Shown piece by piece: positions 50,335-59,247 of a stretch of 64,000 bases of DNA (position 1 is the stretch's first letter; each line of letters starts with the position of its first letter). Position numbers and translations under genes: made by a program. Source of the stretch: Caulobacter segnis ATCC 21756 (GTDB taxonomy: Bacteria; Pseudomonadota; Alphaproteobacteria; Caulobacterales; Caulobacteraceae); assembly GCF_000092285.1 (NCBI RefSeq), contig NC_014100.1:4402001-4466000 (forward strand). The letters are read 5' to 3'. A model generated the notes under the pieces. It did not search any database. It was not told where the DNA came from and saw only the letters and a list, made by a program, of their open reading frames with translations.

Positions 50335-51285
50335 ATGGCCGAAGGCCATGCCGAAAGGGTTCTTTCGGTGCTGCGCGACGGCGTCGCGCCGGCCCTGTCG
50401 CCGATCGCCGCCTCGTGGCGACGGTGCCTGACCCAGCATAACCTGGATCCAGAAAACCGAAGGCCGCCCGAGACCCTTACGGGCGCGGAGCTACGCTTCG
50501 CGCAGGCCCGCATGGGCCCGCTGCTAGCCGCGGCCCAGGACAATCTCGACGCCCTGTTCCAGGCGTTGGGAGACGCCGGCTGCTGCGTACTGCTGACCGA
50601 CGCCGATGGGGTGCCCGTCGACCGCCGGGGCGCGGAGAGCGACGACGCAGTCTTTCGCCGCTGGGGCCTTTGGGAAGGGGCGGTGTGGAGCGAGGCGCGC
50701 GAAGGTACGAACGGCATCGGCACCTGCCTGACCGAACAGCGCGTGCTGACGGTCCACCGGGACCAGCACTTCCACACCCGCAATATCGGCCTCTCCTGCA
50801 CCGTCGCGCCACTGTTCGATCCGACCGGACGTCTCGCGGGGGCTCTCGATGTCTCTTCCTGTCGTCCAGGCATCGAGGCCCTGACCGGAATGGTCGAGCG
50901 CATCGTCACCGACGCCGCCAGGCGGATCGAGGTCAAGGCTTTCCGCGAGGCCTTCCCAACCGCCCGGATCGTTCTGCTGCCCGAAACGGGCGCTGAACGC
51001 GCCTCTGTCCCGATGCTCGCGGTTGACGGTGACGATGTCGTACTCGGCGCGACCCGGGCGGCCCGCCAAGCGCTGAAATTGAGCGACGAGACGTTGCGAC
51101 GCGGGCTCGCGTCGCCCGACCGTTCGACCGACTTGGACGAGGCCGAGCGCTCCGCCGTCCGCCGGGCCCTCAATCAAGCCGGCGGTAATGTCTCCGCGGC
51201 CGCCAGCCTTCTGGGCCTGTCGCGCGCCACGCTAAACCGCAAGCTCCAGAGGCTCGACCTGAAACGCGGTCGGGAATTTCACTGA
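50335..51285 (+). CDS. AcoR-like regulator: GAF domain plus Fis-type HTH, no AAA+ domain
   Basis: 316 residues from the ATG at 50335 with GGAGGAAAC upstream. A GAF domain (LDALFQALGDAGCCVLLTDA, WSEAREGTNGIGTCLTEQRV, HTRNIGLSCTVAPLFDPTGR) is typical of AcoR-type sigma54 activators, and the C-terminal Fis HTH is GGNVSAAASLLGLSRATLNR. The central sigma54-interaction AAA+ domain (about 240 residues) is entirely missing. It is followed by a perfect palindrome and the aldehyde dehydrogenase gene, its likely target. Confidence 0.87.
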   Translation: MAEGHAERVLSVLRDGVAPALSPIAASWRRCLTQHNLDPENRRPPETLTGAELRFAQARMGPLLAAAQDNLDALFQALGDAGCCVLLTDADGVPVDRRGAESDDAVFRRWGLWEGAVWSEAREGTNGIGTCLTEQRVLTVHRDQHFHTRNIGLSCTVAPLFDPTGRLAGALDVSSCRPGIEALTGMVERIVTDAARRIEVKAFREAFPTARIVLLPETGAERASVPMLAVDGDDVVLGATRAARQALKLSDETLRRGLASPDRSTDLDEAERSAVRRALNQAGGNVSAAASLLGLSRATLNRKLQRLDLKRGREFH

Positions 51286-51287
51286 AC

Positions 51288-51307
51288 GTGTCTCAGATCT
51301 GAGACAC
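51288..51307. promoter_or_regulatory. 20-bp perfect palindrome, probable operator of the GAF-Fis regulator
   Basis: GTGTCTCAGA and its reverse complement TCTGAGACAC, with no gap, begin two bases after the regulator stop and lie about 100 bases before the aldehyde dehydrogenase gene. The TGTCTCA-N4-TGAGACA form is that of upstream activating sites bound by AcoR/NtrC-class Fis domains. Confidence 0.65.
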
Positions 51308-51404
51308 ATCACCCTCCAGCCTTCGTGGAATAGCTTCGCTGAGCGCCGCGACAAGTCGCAGACTTCCTACCAGAGCCCGCCGGAAAGGCGGCATGGAGGA
51401 AACC

Positions 51405-52925
51405 ATGACCAAACCCGAATTCATCGAGTCCTTGTCGCGCCCGCCGTTCAAGGCGCGCTACGACAATTTCATTGGCGGCCAGTGGGTCGCACCGGCCGAC
51501 GGCCGTTACTTCGACAACAGCTCGCCGATCCACGGCAAGAAGATCTGCGAGATCGCCCGCTCGCAGGACGTCGATATCGAGCGCGCCCTGGACGCGGCCC
51601 ACGCCGCCAAGGCCGCGTGGGGCAAGACGAGCCCCGCCGATCGCTCGCGCATCCTGTTGCACATCGCCGACCGGATGGAGGAGAACCTCGAGGTCCTGGC
51701 GACGGCGGAGACCTGGGACAACGGCAAGCCGATCCGCGAGACCCTGGCCGCCGATATCCCGCTAGCGATCGACCACTTCCGCTACTTCGCCGGCTGCCTG
51801 CGCTCGCAGGAGGGCTCGATCTCCGAGATCGATCACGACACCATCGCCTATCACTTCCACGAACCCCTGGGCGTGGTCGGACAGATCATTCCCTGGAATT
51901 TCCCGCTGCTGATGGCCTGCTGGAAGCTCGCCCCGGCCCTGGCGGCCGGCAACTGCGTGGTGCTGAAGCCGGCGGAGCAGACCCCCGCCTCTATCATGGT
52001 CTGGGCCGAGCTGATCGGCGACTTGCTCCCCGCCGGCGTCCTCAACATCGTCAATGGCTTCGGAATCGAGGCCGGCAAGCCCCTGGCCTCCAGCCCGCGC
52101 ATCGCCAAGATCGCCTTCACCGGCGAGACCTCCACCGGGCGGCTGATCATGCAGTACGCCAGCCAGAACCTGATCCCGGTGACGCTGGAACTGGGCGGTA
52201 AGTCGCCGAACATCTTCTTCGACGACGTCGCCCGCGAGGACGACGATTATTTCGACAAGGCTCTTGAGGGCTTCACTATGTTCGCCCTGAACCAAGGGGA
52301 GGTCTGCACCTGCCCGAGCCGCGCGCTCGTGCAAGAGTCGATCTACGAGCGGTTCATGGAAAAGGCCCTCAAACGGGTGAACGCCGTGGTCCATGGCAGC
52401 CCGCTCGACCCCGCGACCATGATCGGCGCCCAGGCCTCCGAGGAGCAGCTGAACAAGATCCTCGGCTACATGGACGTCGGCCGCGAGGAGGGCGCAAAGC
52501 TGCTGACCGGCGGCCACCGCAAGGTCCTGCCGGGTCAGCTGGCCGACGGCTACTACGTCGAGCCAACGGTCTTCGAGGGCCACAACAAGATGCGGATCTT
52601 CCAGGAGGAGATCTTCGGCCCCGTCCTAGCCGTCACCACCTTCAAGACCGAAGAAGAGGCGCTGGCGATCGCCAACGACACCGCCTTTGGTCTTGGGGCT
52701 GGCGTTTGGAGCCGCGACGCCAACCGTTGCTACCGCTTTGGCCGCGGCATCGAGGCGGGCCGGGTTTGGACCAACTGCTATCACGCCTATCCGGCCCACG
52801 CGGCCTTCGGCGGCTATAAGCAGTCGGGCGTGGGCCGCGAGACCCACAAGATGATGCTGGACCACTACCAGCAGACCAAGAACCTGCTGGTCAGCTACAG
52901 CCCGAAGGCTCTGGGCTTCTTCTAG
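51405..52925 (+). CDS. Aldehyde dehydrogenase (ExaC/AcoD type)
   Basis: 506 residues from the ATG at 51405 (GGAGG nine bases upstream). Motifs: [36 protein letters not shown] (Glu), [20 protein letters not shown] (catalytic Cys), [16 protein letters not shown]. The CTCPSR form and closing [13 protein letters not shown] are those of the acetaldehyde dehydrogenases induced on ethanol or acetoin. It would oxidise acetaldehyde to acetate, and acs downstream activates acetate. Control by the preceding GAF-Fis regulator is likely. Confidence 0.93.
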   Translation: MTKPEFIESLSRPPFKARYDNFIGGQWVAPADGRYFDNSSPIHGKKICEIARSQDVDIERALDAAHAAKAAWGKTSPADRSRILLHIADRMEENLEVLATAETWDNGKPIRETLAADIPLAIDHFRYFAGCLRSQEGSISEIDHDTIAYHFHEPLGVVGQIIPWNFPLLMACWKLAPALAAGNCVVLKPAEQTPASIMVWAELIGDLLPAGVLNIVNGFGIEAGKPLASSPRIAKIAFTGETSTGRLIMQYASQNLIPVTLELGGKSPNIFFDDVAREDDDYFDKALEGFTMFALNQGEVCTCPSRALVQESIYERFMEKALKRVNAVVHGSPLDPATMIGAQASEEQLNKILGYMDVGREEGAKLLTGGHRKVLPGQLADGYYVEPTVFEGHNKMRIFQEEIFGPVLAVTTFKTEEEALAIANDTAFGLGAGVWSRDANRCYRFGRGIEAGRVWTNCYHAYPAHAAFGGYKQSGVGRETHKMMLDHYQQTKNLLVSYSPKALGFF

Positions 52926-53039
52926 TCCGACCTCGATCTCTGGGCGGCCGGGCCGGACGCGAGAAACCTAAATGGTCTTCTTGCGCCCGGTGCTTGGCTT
53001 CGCCTATTCCGACGGCAATAATACTAAGGGAGTGAGCGG

Positions 53040-54980
53040 GTGAGCGACGGCATGCTGTTTCCGGTTCCTAAGGCCTGGGGCGAGCGCGCCCACCTTGACG
53101 CCGACGCTCTGGCGGCTGCGCGGCGACGCGCCAATGAAGATCCTCATGGCTACTGGAAGGACCTGGCGGGCCGCCTCGACTGGATCACGCCGCCGACCAA
53201 GATCAAGGACGTCTCCTTTCACGAAGAGGACTTCCGAATCCGCTGGTACGAGGACGGCGTCCTCAATGTCTCGGCCAACTGTATCGACCGGCACCTGCCC
53301 CATCGCGCCAATGAAGTCGCGCTGATCTGGGAGGGCGACGACCCCGCCGCCTCGCGCAAGATCACCTACGCCGAACTGCACGAGCAGGTTTGCCGCATGG
53401 CCAACGTGTTCAAGGCGCATGGCGTGACCAAGGGCGACCGGGTCACCATCTACCTGCCCATGATCCCGGAGGCGGCCTACGCCATGTTGGCTTGCGCCCG
53501 GATCGGCGCGATCCACTCGGTGGTGTTCGCCGGCTTCTCGCCCGACAGCCTGGCCGGCCGCATCAATGACTGCGACTCCAAGCTGGTGATCACCGCCGAC
53601 GAAGGCGTGCGCGGCGGTAAGCGCATTCCGTTGAAGCTGAACGTCGACGCCGCGGTCGCCCATTGCCCCGGCGTGGAGAAGGTCCTGGTCGTCACCCGCA
53701 CGGGCGCCAGCGTCCCGCTGACCGCCGGCCGCGACGTGATCTACGAGCACGCCGCCGCCAAGGCCTCGATCCACTGCGCCCCGGAGCCGATGAGCGCGGA
53801 GGATCCCCTGTTCATCCTCTACACCTCAGGCTCGACGGGTAAGCCCAAGGGCGTGCTGCACACGACGGGCGGCTACCTGGTCTGGGCCAGTTGGAGCCAT
53901 GAGGTGGTGTTCGACTATCGCCCCGGCGAAATCTACTGGTGCACGGCCGATGTGGGCTGGGTCACCGGCCACACCTACATCGTCTACGGCCCGCTCGCGA
54001 ACGGCGCGACCAGCTTGATGTTCGAGGGCGTGCCGAACTATCCCTGCAACAGCCGCTTCTGGCAGGTGATCGACAAGCACAAGGTCGAGATCTTCTACAC
54101 CGCTCCGACGGCCTTGCGGGCCCTGATGCGCGAGGGCGAGGCGCCGGTGGAGCGCACCTCGCGCGCGTCCCTGCGCCTGCTGGGCAGCGTGGGCGAGCCG
54201 ATCAATCCCGAGGCCTGGCTCTGGTATCATCGCGTGGTTGGCGAGAGCCGTTGCCCCATCGTCGACACCTGGTGGCAGACGGAGACCGGCGGAACCCTGA
54301 TGACTCCGCTTCCGGGCGCCGACGCGCTGAAGCCGGGCTCGGCCTGCGGCCCGATGCCGGGTGTGAAACCCGAACTCGTCGACGCCGAGGGCGTGGTCCT
54401 GGAAGGCGCGACCGAGGGCAACCTCGTCATCACCGACAGCTGGCCCGGCCAGATGCGGACCGTCTATGGCGACCACCGCCGCTTCTTCGAGACCTATTTC
54501 TCGACCTATCCCGGCAAGTACTTCACCGGCGACGGCTGCCGCCGCGACGCTGACGGCTACTACTGGATCACGGGGCGCGTTGACGACGTGCTGAATGTCT
54601 CGGGCCACCGCCTAGGCACCGCCGAGGTGGAGAGCGCCCTGGTCGCCCATCCACGCGTCGCGGAGGCGGCCGTCGTCGGCTATCCGCACCAGATCAAGGG
54701 CCAGGGCATCTATTGCTACGTGACCCTGAACGCCGGGGTCACACCCAGCGAAGCCTTGCGCAAGGAGCTGACAGACTGGGTCCGACGCGAAATCGGGCCG
54801 ATCGCGACCCCGGACGTCATCCAGTGGGCGCCAGGCCTTCCAAAGACCCGCTCGGGGAAAATCATGCGCCGCATCCTGCGCAAAATCGCCGAGAACGAGC
54901 TGGAGAGCCTGGGCGACACCTCGACCCTGGCCGATCCGTCAGTGGTGGACGACCTCGTCCAGAACCGCGCCGGCGCGTGA
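53040..54980 (+). CDS. acs: Acetyl-CoA synthetase
   Basis: 646 residues starting at GTG with GGGAG upstream. Motifs: [20 protein letters not shown] (P-loop), [50 protein letters not shown] and [14 protein letters not shown] with the lysine that is acetylated to inactivate the enzyme. It makes acetyl-CoA from acetate, ATP and CoA, completing the acetaldehyde route begun by the dehydrogenase upstream, from which it is separated by 114 bases. Confidence 0.97.
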   Translation: MSDGMLFPVPKAWGERAHLDADALAAARRRANEDPHGYWKDLAGRLDWITPPTKIKDVSFHEEDFRIRWYEDGVLNVSANCIDRHLPHRANEVALIWEGDDPAASRKITYAELHEQVCRMANVFKAHGVTKGDRVTIYLPMIPEAAYAMLACARIGAIHSVVFAGFSPDSLAGRINDCDSKLVITADEGVRGGKRIPLKLNVDAAVAHCPGVEKVLVVTRTGASVPLTAGRDVIYEHAAAKASIHCAPEPMSAEDPLFILYTSGSTGKPKGVLHTTGGYLVWASWSHEVVFDYRPGEIYWCTADVGWVTGHTYIVYGPLANGATSLMFEGVPNYPCNSRFWQVIDKHKVEIFYTAPTALRALMREGEAPVERTSRASLRLLGSVGEPINPEAWLWYHRVVGESRCPIVDTWWQTETGGTLMTPLPGADALKPGSACGPMPGVKPELVDAEGVVLEGATEGNLVITDSWPGQMRTVYGDHRRFFETYFSTYPGKYFTGDGCRRDADGYYWITGRVDDVLNVSGHRLGTAEVESALVAHPRVAEAAVVGYPHQIKGQGIYCYVTLNAGVTPSEALRKELTDWVRREIGPIATPDVIQWAPGLPKTRSGKIMRRILRKIAENELESLGDTSTLADPSVVDDLVQNRAGA

Positions 54981-55017
54981 GGCCTGACGAAAATCACGTC
55001 GAAGCGTTAGCTTCGGC

Positions 55018-55575
55018 GTGATGCGCTTGATCGTCCTCGCCCTCAGCCTTTCCACCACCCTCGCCACATCTGTCGTGGGCGCGGAGGGCGACGAACGCGG
55101 TGGAGACGTCGAGGTGTCGATGCGGCAGGACGCGCAAGGCCACGGCGTGGTTCAGGCGCGCACCGAGATCGCCGCGCCGCCCGAGGTGGTCTATCGCACC
55201 TTGCTCGATTGCGACCGCGCCGCCCGGATCATGCCGGGCGTCCGACGGTGCAAGGTCGTTTCGTCGGACGCCGCGGGCGAGATTCGCGAACACGTGGTCC
55301 GCTTCAGCTTCTTCCTGCCGCCCTTGCGCTCGACCTCGCGGGTGACGCTGGAGCCGAACCGTCTGATCCGCTTCACCTGTATCCGCGGCGACATCCGCGC
55401 CTGTGAAGGAGCGTGGCGTTTGACGCCCATCGACGGCGGGCGACGCACGCAGGTGGCTTATGACTTCTGGGCGAGCCCGCCGTTCGGCCTGCCGATCGAT
55501 CTGGTGGGGCGCATGATGCGGCGGAGCGCGCCGGCGGCGTTGCAGGCCCTTCGTCGCGAATGCGAGCGGCCGTGA
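55018..55575 (+). CDS. Exported SRPBCC/polyketide-cyclase-like protein
   Basis: 185 residues. The N-terminus MRLIVLALSLSTTLATSVVG is a signal peptide, so the protein is periplasmic. The rest is a START-like SRPBCC domain (VVQARTEIAAPPEVVYRTLL, DCDRAARIMPGVRRCKVV, then GAWRLTPIDGGRRTQVAYDF). It probably binds a hydrophobic ligand. The stop overlaps the GTG start of the DCC-family gene. Confidence 0.78.
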   Translation: MMRLIVLALSLSTTLATSVVGAEGDERGGDVEVSMRQDAQGHGVVQARTEIAAPPEVVYRTLLDCDRAARIMPGVRRCKVVSSDAAGEIREHVVRFSFFLPPLRSTSRVTLEPNRLIRFTCIRGDIRACEGAWRLTPIDGGRRTQVAYDFWASPPFGLPIDLVGRMMRRSAPAALQALRRECERP

Positions 55576-56000
55576 CGCCAGAAGCCGATCAGGCCCCCGA
55601 CGGCCTCATGCTGTTCGACGGCGCATGCAACCTCTGCAACGGCGCGGTGCGAGCGGTGATGGCGATCGATCGCGAGGGCGCGATCCGGTTCGTCCCCCTT
55701 CAGACGCCCTATGGCCTAGAGCTCGCCGCGCTTCACGGCGTGGACCCGGCTTCGCCCGAAAGCCTCGTCTTTCTCGACCAAGGCCGACCGCTCACGAAGA
55801 CGGCGGCGTTCGGGGCTATATTCCGACGGACTCCGCCGCCTTGGCGTTGGCTCGCGGTCGTTGACCGCCTGCCTCGCGGCGTGACCGACCGCGTCTACGA
55901 CTGGGTCGCGCGCAATCGCTACCGTTTCTTTGGGCGTCATGAGCGCTGCATGGTCCCCACGGAAAGCCAACGCGCCCGGTTCCTGACAGGGGAGCCCTAG
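55572..56000 (+). CDS. DCC (DUF393) thiol-disulfide oxidoreductase-like protein
   Basis: 142 residues from the GTG at 55572, which overlaps the preceding stop codon (GTGA). The family signature LMLFDGACNLCNGAVRAVMA holds the D-G-x-C-x2-C motif. Other pieces: IRFVPLQTPYGLELAALHGV and WLAVVDRLPRGVTDRVYDWV. DCC proteins are thioredoxin-like; some are linked to lipid or membrane roles. Its stop overlaps that of the convergent bphP. Confidence 0.85.
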   Translation: MTPEADQAPDGLMLFDGACNLCNGAVRAVMAIDREGAIRFVPLQTPYGLELAALHGVDPASPESLVFLDQGRPLTKTAAFGAIFRRTPPPWRWLAVVDRLPRGVTDRVYDWVARNRYRFFGRHERCMVPTESQRARFLTGEP

Positions 56001-58531
56001 AACAGGGCTGCGACGCTTTCGGCGCTATAGGGCTTTTGTAGAACCGGCGTGTCCCGGAAGCGGTCGGGGAAAGCCGCGCTATCGCCAAAGCCCGTTCCGA
56101 ACGCGAACGGCACGCCTGCGATCTGCAACGCCTCGGCGATCGGAAAGCTGGTCTCCGCGCCGAGATTGACGTCGAGAATGGCGAAGGGCGGCAAATCCTC
56201 GTCCAAAGCCTCCAAGGCTTGGGAAACGCTCGAGGCCACCATGACCTGCTTGACGCCCAGACGCGTCAGCATGTCCTCGAGGTCCAGCGCGATGATCATG
56301 TTGTCTTCCACCACCAGCATGCGCTCCGGCGCGCGCACGGGGGTGTCGGCGCGCTTGGCCTTTGCGGCGGTCACTTCGACCCCCTCGGTGGTCACATAGC
56401 GGGCGGGAATGCGCATGCGCACCCGAACTCCCTCGGGTCGATAGTCCAGCGCGACCTCGCCATCGAGATCATGGGGTATGGAATGCTCGATGATCGTTGA
56501 GCCGAAGCCCCTGCGCGTGGGCGGCTTGACCGTCGGGCCGTCACGCTCGCTCCAGTCGATGATCAGGTCGCCCCGCGCATCGCTTTTCCACTCGACCGTC
56601 ACATAGCCGCGCTGATCGCACAACGCGCCGTACTTGGCCGAGTTCGTCATCAGCTCGTGGATGACGAGCGACAGAATCGAGAAGGCGTCCGGCGCCAGCG
56701 CCGTAGGCGCTCCCTTCAGCCGCACGCGATCGGCCTTGTCGCTGAGATAGGCCTCCGCTTCGGCGGTGATCAGGTCGCTCAGCGCGCCAGGGCCCCATTG
56801 ATGGCGCGTGATCTGGTCGTGCGCGCGCGCCAAGGCCTGGACGCGCCCGCCCACCACCTCGGCGAACTGCTCGACGGTCGACACGCCCGCCCGGCTCTGA
56901 CTGATCAGTCCGCGGATCAAGCCCAGGATGTTGCGGACCCGGTGGTTCAGTTCGGCGATCAGCAGCTCCTGCCGCTGATTGGCCCGCTGGCGTTCTTCAT
57001 CGGCCAAGTCGGTCAGGCGGAAGACGATCTCCAGGAGGCTGACGCGCATGCTCTCGGCGAGAAAGCGCTCCACCTGGGTCCAGGGGCGGCTCTGCCCCCT
57101 CACCGTCTCCTCCCAGGCCTCGAAGCTCTTTCGCGGCGTCAGGCGGTCGCCCATCGGGCCAACCTGGACCAGCTTCGCGGGTTTGCCGGCCCAGACGACG
57201 GTCTGGGCCTCCTCCTTGCGGAAGAAGATCAGATAGTCTCGGGGCGCGCGCGACAAAGGCACCGCCATCATGCCCGCCGCCTTGCCGGCCCAGGACACGG
57301 CGGACGGCAGAAGCGAGCCGATCTCGCTGGTGGCGAACACCGTGTGGGTGTCCTTCTCGCGCAGCAGTCGAATGAGCGCGTGGACGTTGCTGGCGTCGGG
57401 CGTGGAATCCCGCAACGTCAGCCGCCCTTCCAGCCACAACGCCAGACCATCGCACTGGACCAGCCGGCACAGGTCGTCGAGATAGGGACTGAGCGTGTCG
57501 GAGCCCTGCGGGGATCCGACGACCGTCGCCATCATCCGGTCGTGCAGAGCCCGCGCCTCGGCGTGCCGGCGCGTCTCGATCTCGCGCTCGCGGCTCTCGA
57601 GCGTCAGGGAGAACAGCTGCCCAAACAGCTCCGCGGCGGTGCGGCGCTCATAGCTGATGTGCTTGGGCGCGTAGTGATGGCAGGCGAACAGCCCCCAAAG
57701 CTTCCCATCGCGCAGGATCGAGATCGACAGAGAGGCCGCGACCCCCATGTTGCGCAGGTACTCGATATGGATCGGCGACACGGCCCGCAACATGCTCATG
57801 GACAGATCCACGGGCTCGCCGGTGACGCTGATCCGCGGCACGATCGGCGAAACCTCGGCGTCGATATCCGCGATGATCCGCAGCCAATTGCGTTCGTAGA
57901 GGGCGCGCGCCTGGGCGGGGATGTCGGACGCGGGATATCGCTGTCCCAGGAACGAGCCGATGCCGGGCCGGACGGACTCGGCGATGACCTCGCCCGCGCC
58001 GTCATGGCCGAAGCGATAGATCATCACCCGGTCGAATTCCGTCAGCGCGCGCACCTGGCGGGCGGCTTCGTGGCAGAATTCCTCGAAGCTCGATCTTGCA
58101 GCGATCCGCATGGTCATCGAACGAACCGCCGAAGCCGCCTCTATCAGGGCCTCGGTCTGGCTGGGCTCGCCCTCAATAATCAGCATGCGGCCGGAATAGT
58201 GCAGCGCCAGGTCGAAGTCCTCGCCGCCGTCGACCAGCGGCAGGCCAAAGATCCGCTCCACGGCGTCGGCGCCGCGCATGATCTGCAGACGGCCTCGGAT
58301 GGCGTGGAGGGCGTGGGCGCTGACGACTTGGGTTAGAGGATTGCCGACAAGATCCGCGGGAGAGTCGCCCAGATAACGCAGGGTCGTGGTCGAGGCGTGA
58401 ACGATCAGCCAGTCGGTGTCGACCGCCAGCAGGAAGCCAAAAGGCTGCACCCCGCCAAGGATGTGGATCGGTTCACGATCGCAATTGGTCAGGTCGACTT
58501 CAAATCCGGGCATGGGCGCCGGCTCGGACAT
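55997..58531 (-). CDS. bphP: Bacteriophytochrome hybrid kinase (PAS-GAF-PHY-HWE/HisKA_2-type kinase-receiver)
   Basis: 844 residues. PAS_2 (1-120) with the biliverdin-binding Cys17 in DLTNCDREPIHILGGVQPFG; GAF (140-300) with RYPASDIPAQARALYERNWL and LRAVSPIHIEYLRNMGVAAS; PHY (about 320-500); kinase with phospho-His in LIAELNHRVRNILGLIRGLI, ATPase IHELMTNSAKYGAL and GFGSTIIEH; receiver (about 725-844) with LVVEDNMIIALDLEDMLTRL and AILDVNLGAET. It senses red/far-red light. The heme oxygenase gene just upstream overlaps its start by 32 bases and supplies biliverdin. Confidence 0.95.
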   Translation of the reverse strand: MSEPAPMPGFEVDLTNCDREPIHILGGVQPFGFLLAVDTDWLIVHASTTTLRYLGDSPADLVGNPLTQVVSAHALHAIRGRLQIMRGADAVERIFGLPLVDGGEDFDLALHYSGRMLIIEGEPSQTEALIEAASAVRSMTMRIAARSSFEEFCHEAARQVRALTEFDRVMIYRFGHDGAGEVIAESVRPGIGSFLGQRYPASDIPAQARALYERNWLRIIADIDAEVSPIVPRISVTGEPVDLSMSMLRAVSPIHIEYLRNMGVAASLSISILRDGKLWGLFACHHYAPKHISYERRTAAELFGQLFSLTLESREREIETRRHAEARALHDRMMATVVGSPQGSDTLSPYLDDLCRLVQCDGLALWLEGRLTLRDSTPDASNVHALIRLLREKDTHTVFATSEIGSLLPSAVSWAGKAAGMMAVPLSRAPRDYLIFFRKEEAQTVVWAGKPAKLVQVGPMGDRLTPRKSFEAWEETVRGQSRPWTQVERFLAESMRVSLLEIVFRLTDLADEERQRANQRQELLIAELNHRVRNILGLIRGLISQSRAGVSTVEQFAEVVGGRVQALARAHDQITRHQWGPGALSDLITAEAEAYLSDKADRVRLKGAPTALAPDAFSILSLVIHELMTNSAKYGALCDQRGYVTVEWKSDARGDLIIDWSERDGPTVKPPTRRGFGSTIIEHSIPHDLDGEVALDYRPEGVRVRMRIPARYVTTEGVEVTAAKAKRADTPVRAPERMLVVEDNMIIALDLEDMLTRLGVKQVMVASSVSQALEALDEDLPPFAILDVNLGAETSFPIAEALQIAGVPFAFGTGFGDSAAFPDRFRDTPVLQKPYSAESVAALF

Positions 58532-59117
58532 TCAGGACTCCAGGCGAGGCGACTGTCTCGAACGCGGCCGAGAAACACTGAAACCCATATCGCGCACCCG
58601 CGATGGCCTCGTCTGTCCGCAAGCCGACTCTCGGTTGGCCTTCAAGCCACGCCAGAAAGGACCGCCAGAGGTCAGCGTCATCGCCATGGGTCAGATACCC
58701 AATCGGCAGATCCGGTCCCGCACGGCGGACACGGCGCGCCAGGAAACGCGCGCCCAGCCTCGAGCCCTCAAGCACGTAAAGAAGGCCTACGCCGAAGGCG
58801 CGCGATGGCGTGGACGGGACTGTGATGGGCGGCGATGGAAGACCCATGGCGGCCAAGTCACGCGCCAACGTGGCGCGCCGGCTTCGTTCAGGCCAATCGC
58901 CTATCCAGGCTTCGACGCCCGCCAGCTCCAAGGCCAGCTCCAGAGGCGTCAGAGCGGCGGCGGAGGCCGAAAGGAACCGCCCGTATCCTGAGACGCTTTC
59001 GAAATCCAAGGCCGCAGCCATCGCGTCCAACGCCGCGTGATCGCTAGATGTGGCCGCGCGTAAGCGGTCGCGAAGCAAGGTTTCAGACAAGCAGCCCCCA
59101 CACTCGCGACCCACCAC
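58500..59117 (-). CDS. bphO: Bacterial heme oxygenase (BphO)
   Basis: 205 residues if the GTG at 59117 is used; a TTG ten codons in (LSETLLRDRLR), with GGGGGC upstream, is a good alternative. The proximal heme His is in AATSSDHAALDAMAAALDFE; FGVGLLYVLEGSRLGARFLA is the distal-helix glycine motif of this family. It opens heme to biliverdin, the bacteriophytochrome chromophore. It overlaps bphP, so the two form one operon. A GGAAC-N16-CGTT motif ends 24 bases before the start. Confidence 0.92.
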   Translation of the reverse strand: MVGRECGGCLSETLLRDRLRAATSSDHAALDAMAAALDFESVSGYGRFLSASAAALTPLELALELAGVEAWIGDWPERSRRATLARDLAAMGLPSPPITVPSTPSRAFGVGLLYVLEGSRLGARFLARRVRRAGPDLPIGYLTHGDDADLWRSFLAWLEGQPRVGLRTDEAIAGARYGFQCFSAAFETVASPGVLNVRAGAHARI

Positions 59118-59141
59118 GGGGGAGACGAGACGAACGTCTTG

Positions 59142-59166
59142 AACGACCTTTGGGCGTTTCGGTTCC
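59142..59166 (-). promoter_or_regulatory. SigT-type promoter for bphO-bphP
   Basis: Minus strand GGAAC (59162-59166), 16-base spacer, CGTT (59142-59145). The implied transcript start near 59134 is about 17 bases before the GTG at 59117. Confidence 0.72.
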
Positions 59167-59247
59167 AGCCAAATGACAGCTCGGTAAGGTTTATCTCGAA
59201 ATCGAGAGTGCTAGGGTCCAACGCGACTGTTCAGGAGATCCTCGCGC

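Noticed and set aside
56657..58336. 559-codon plus-strand frame opposite bphP
   Set aside because: Antisense to a clear bacteriophytochrome; no recognisable motif.
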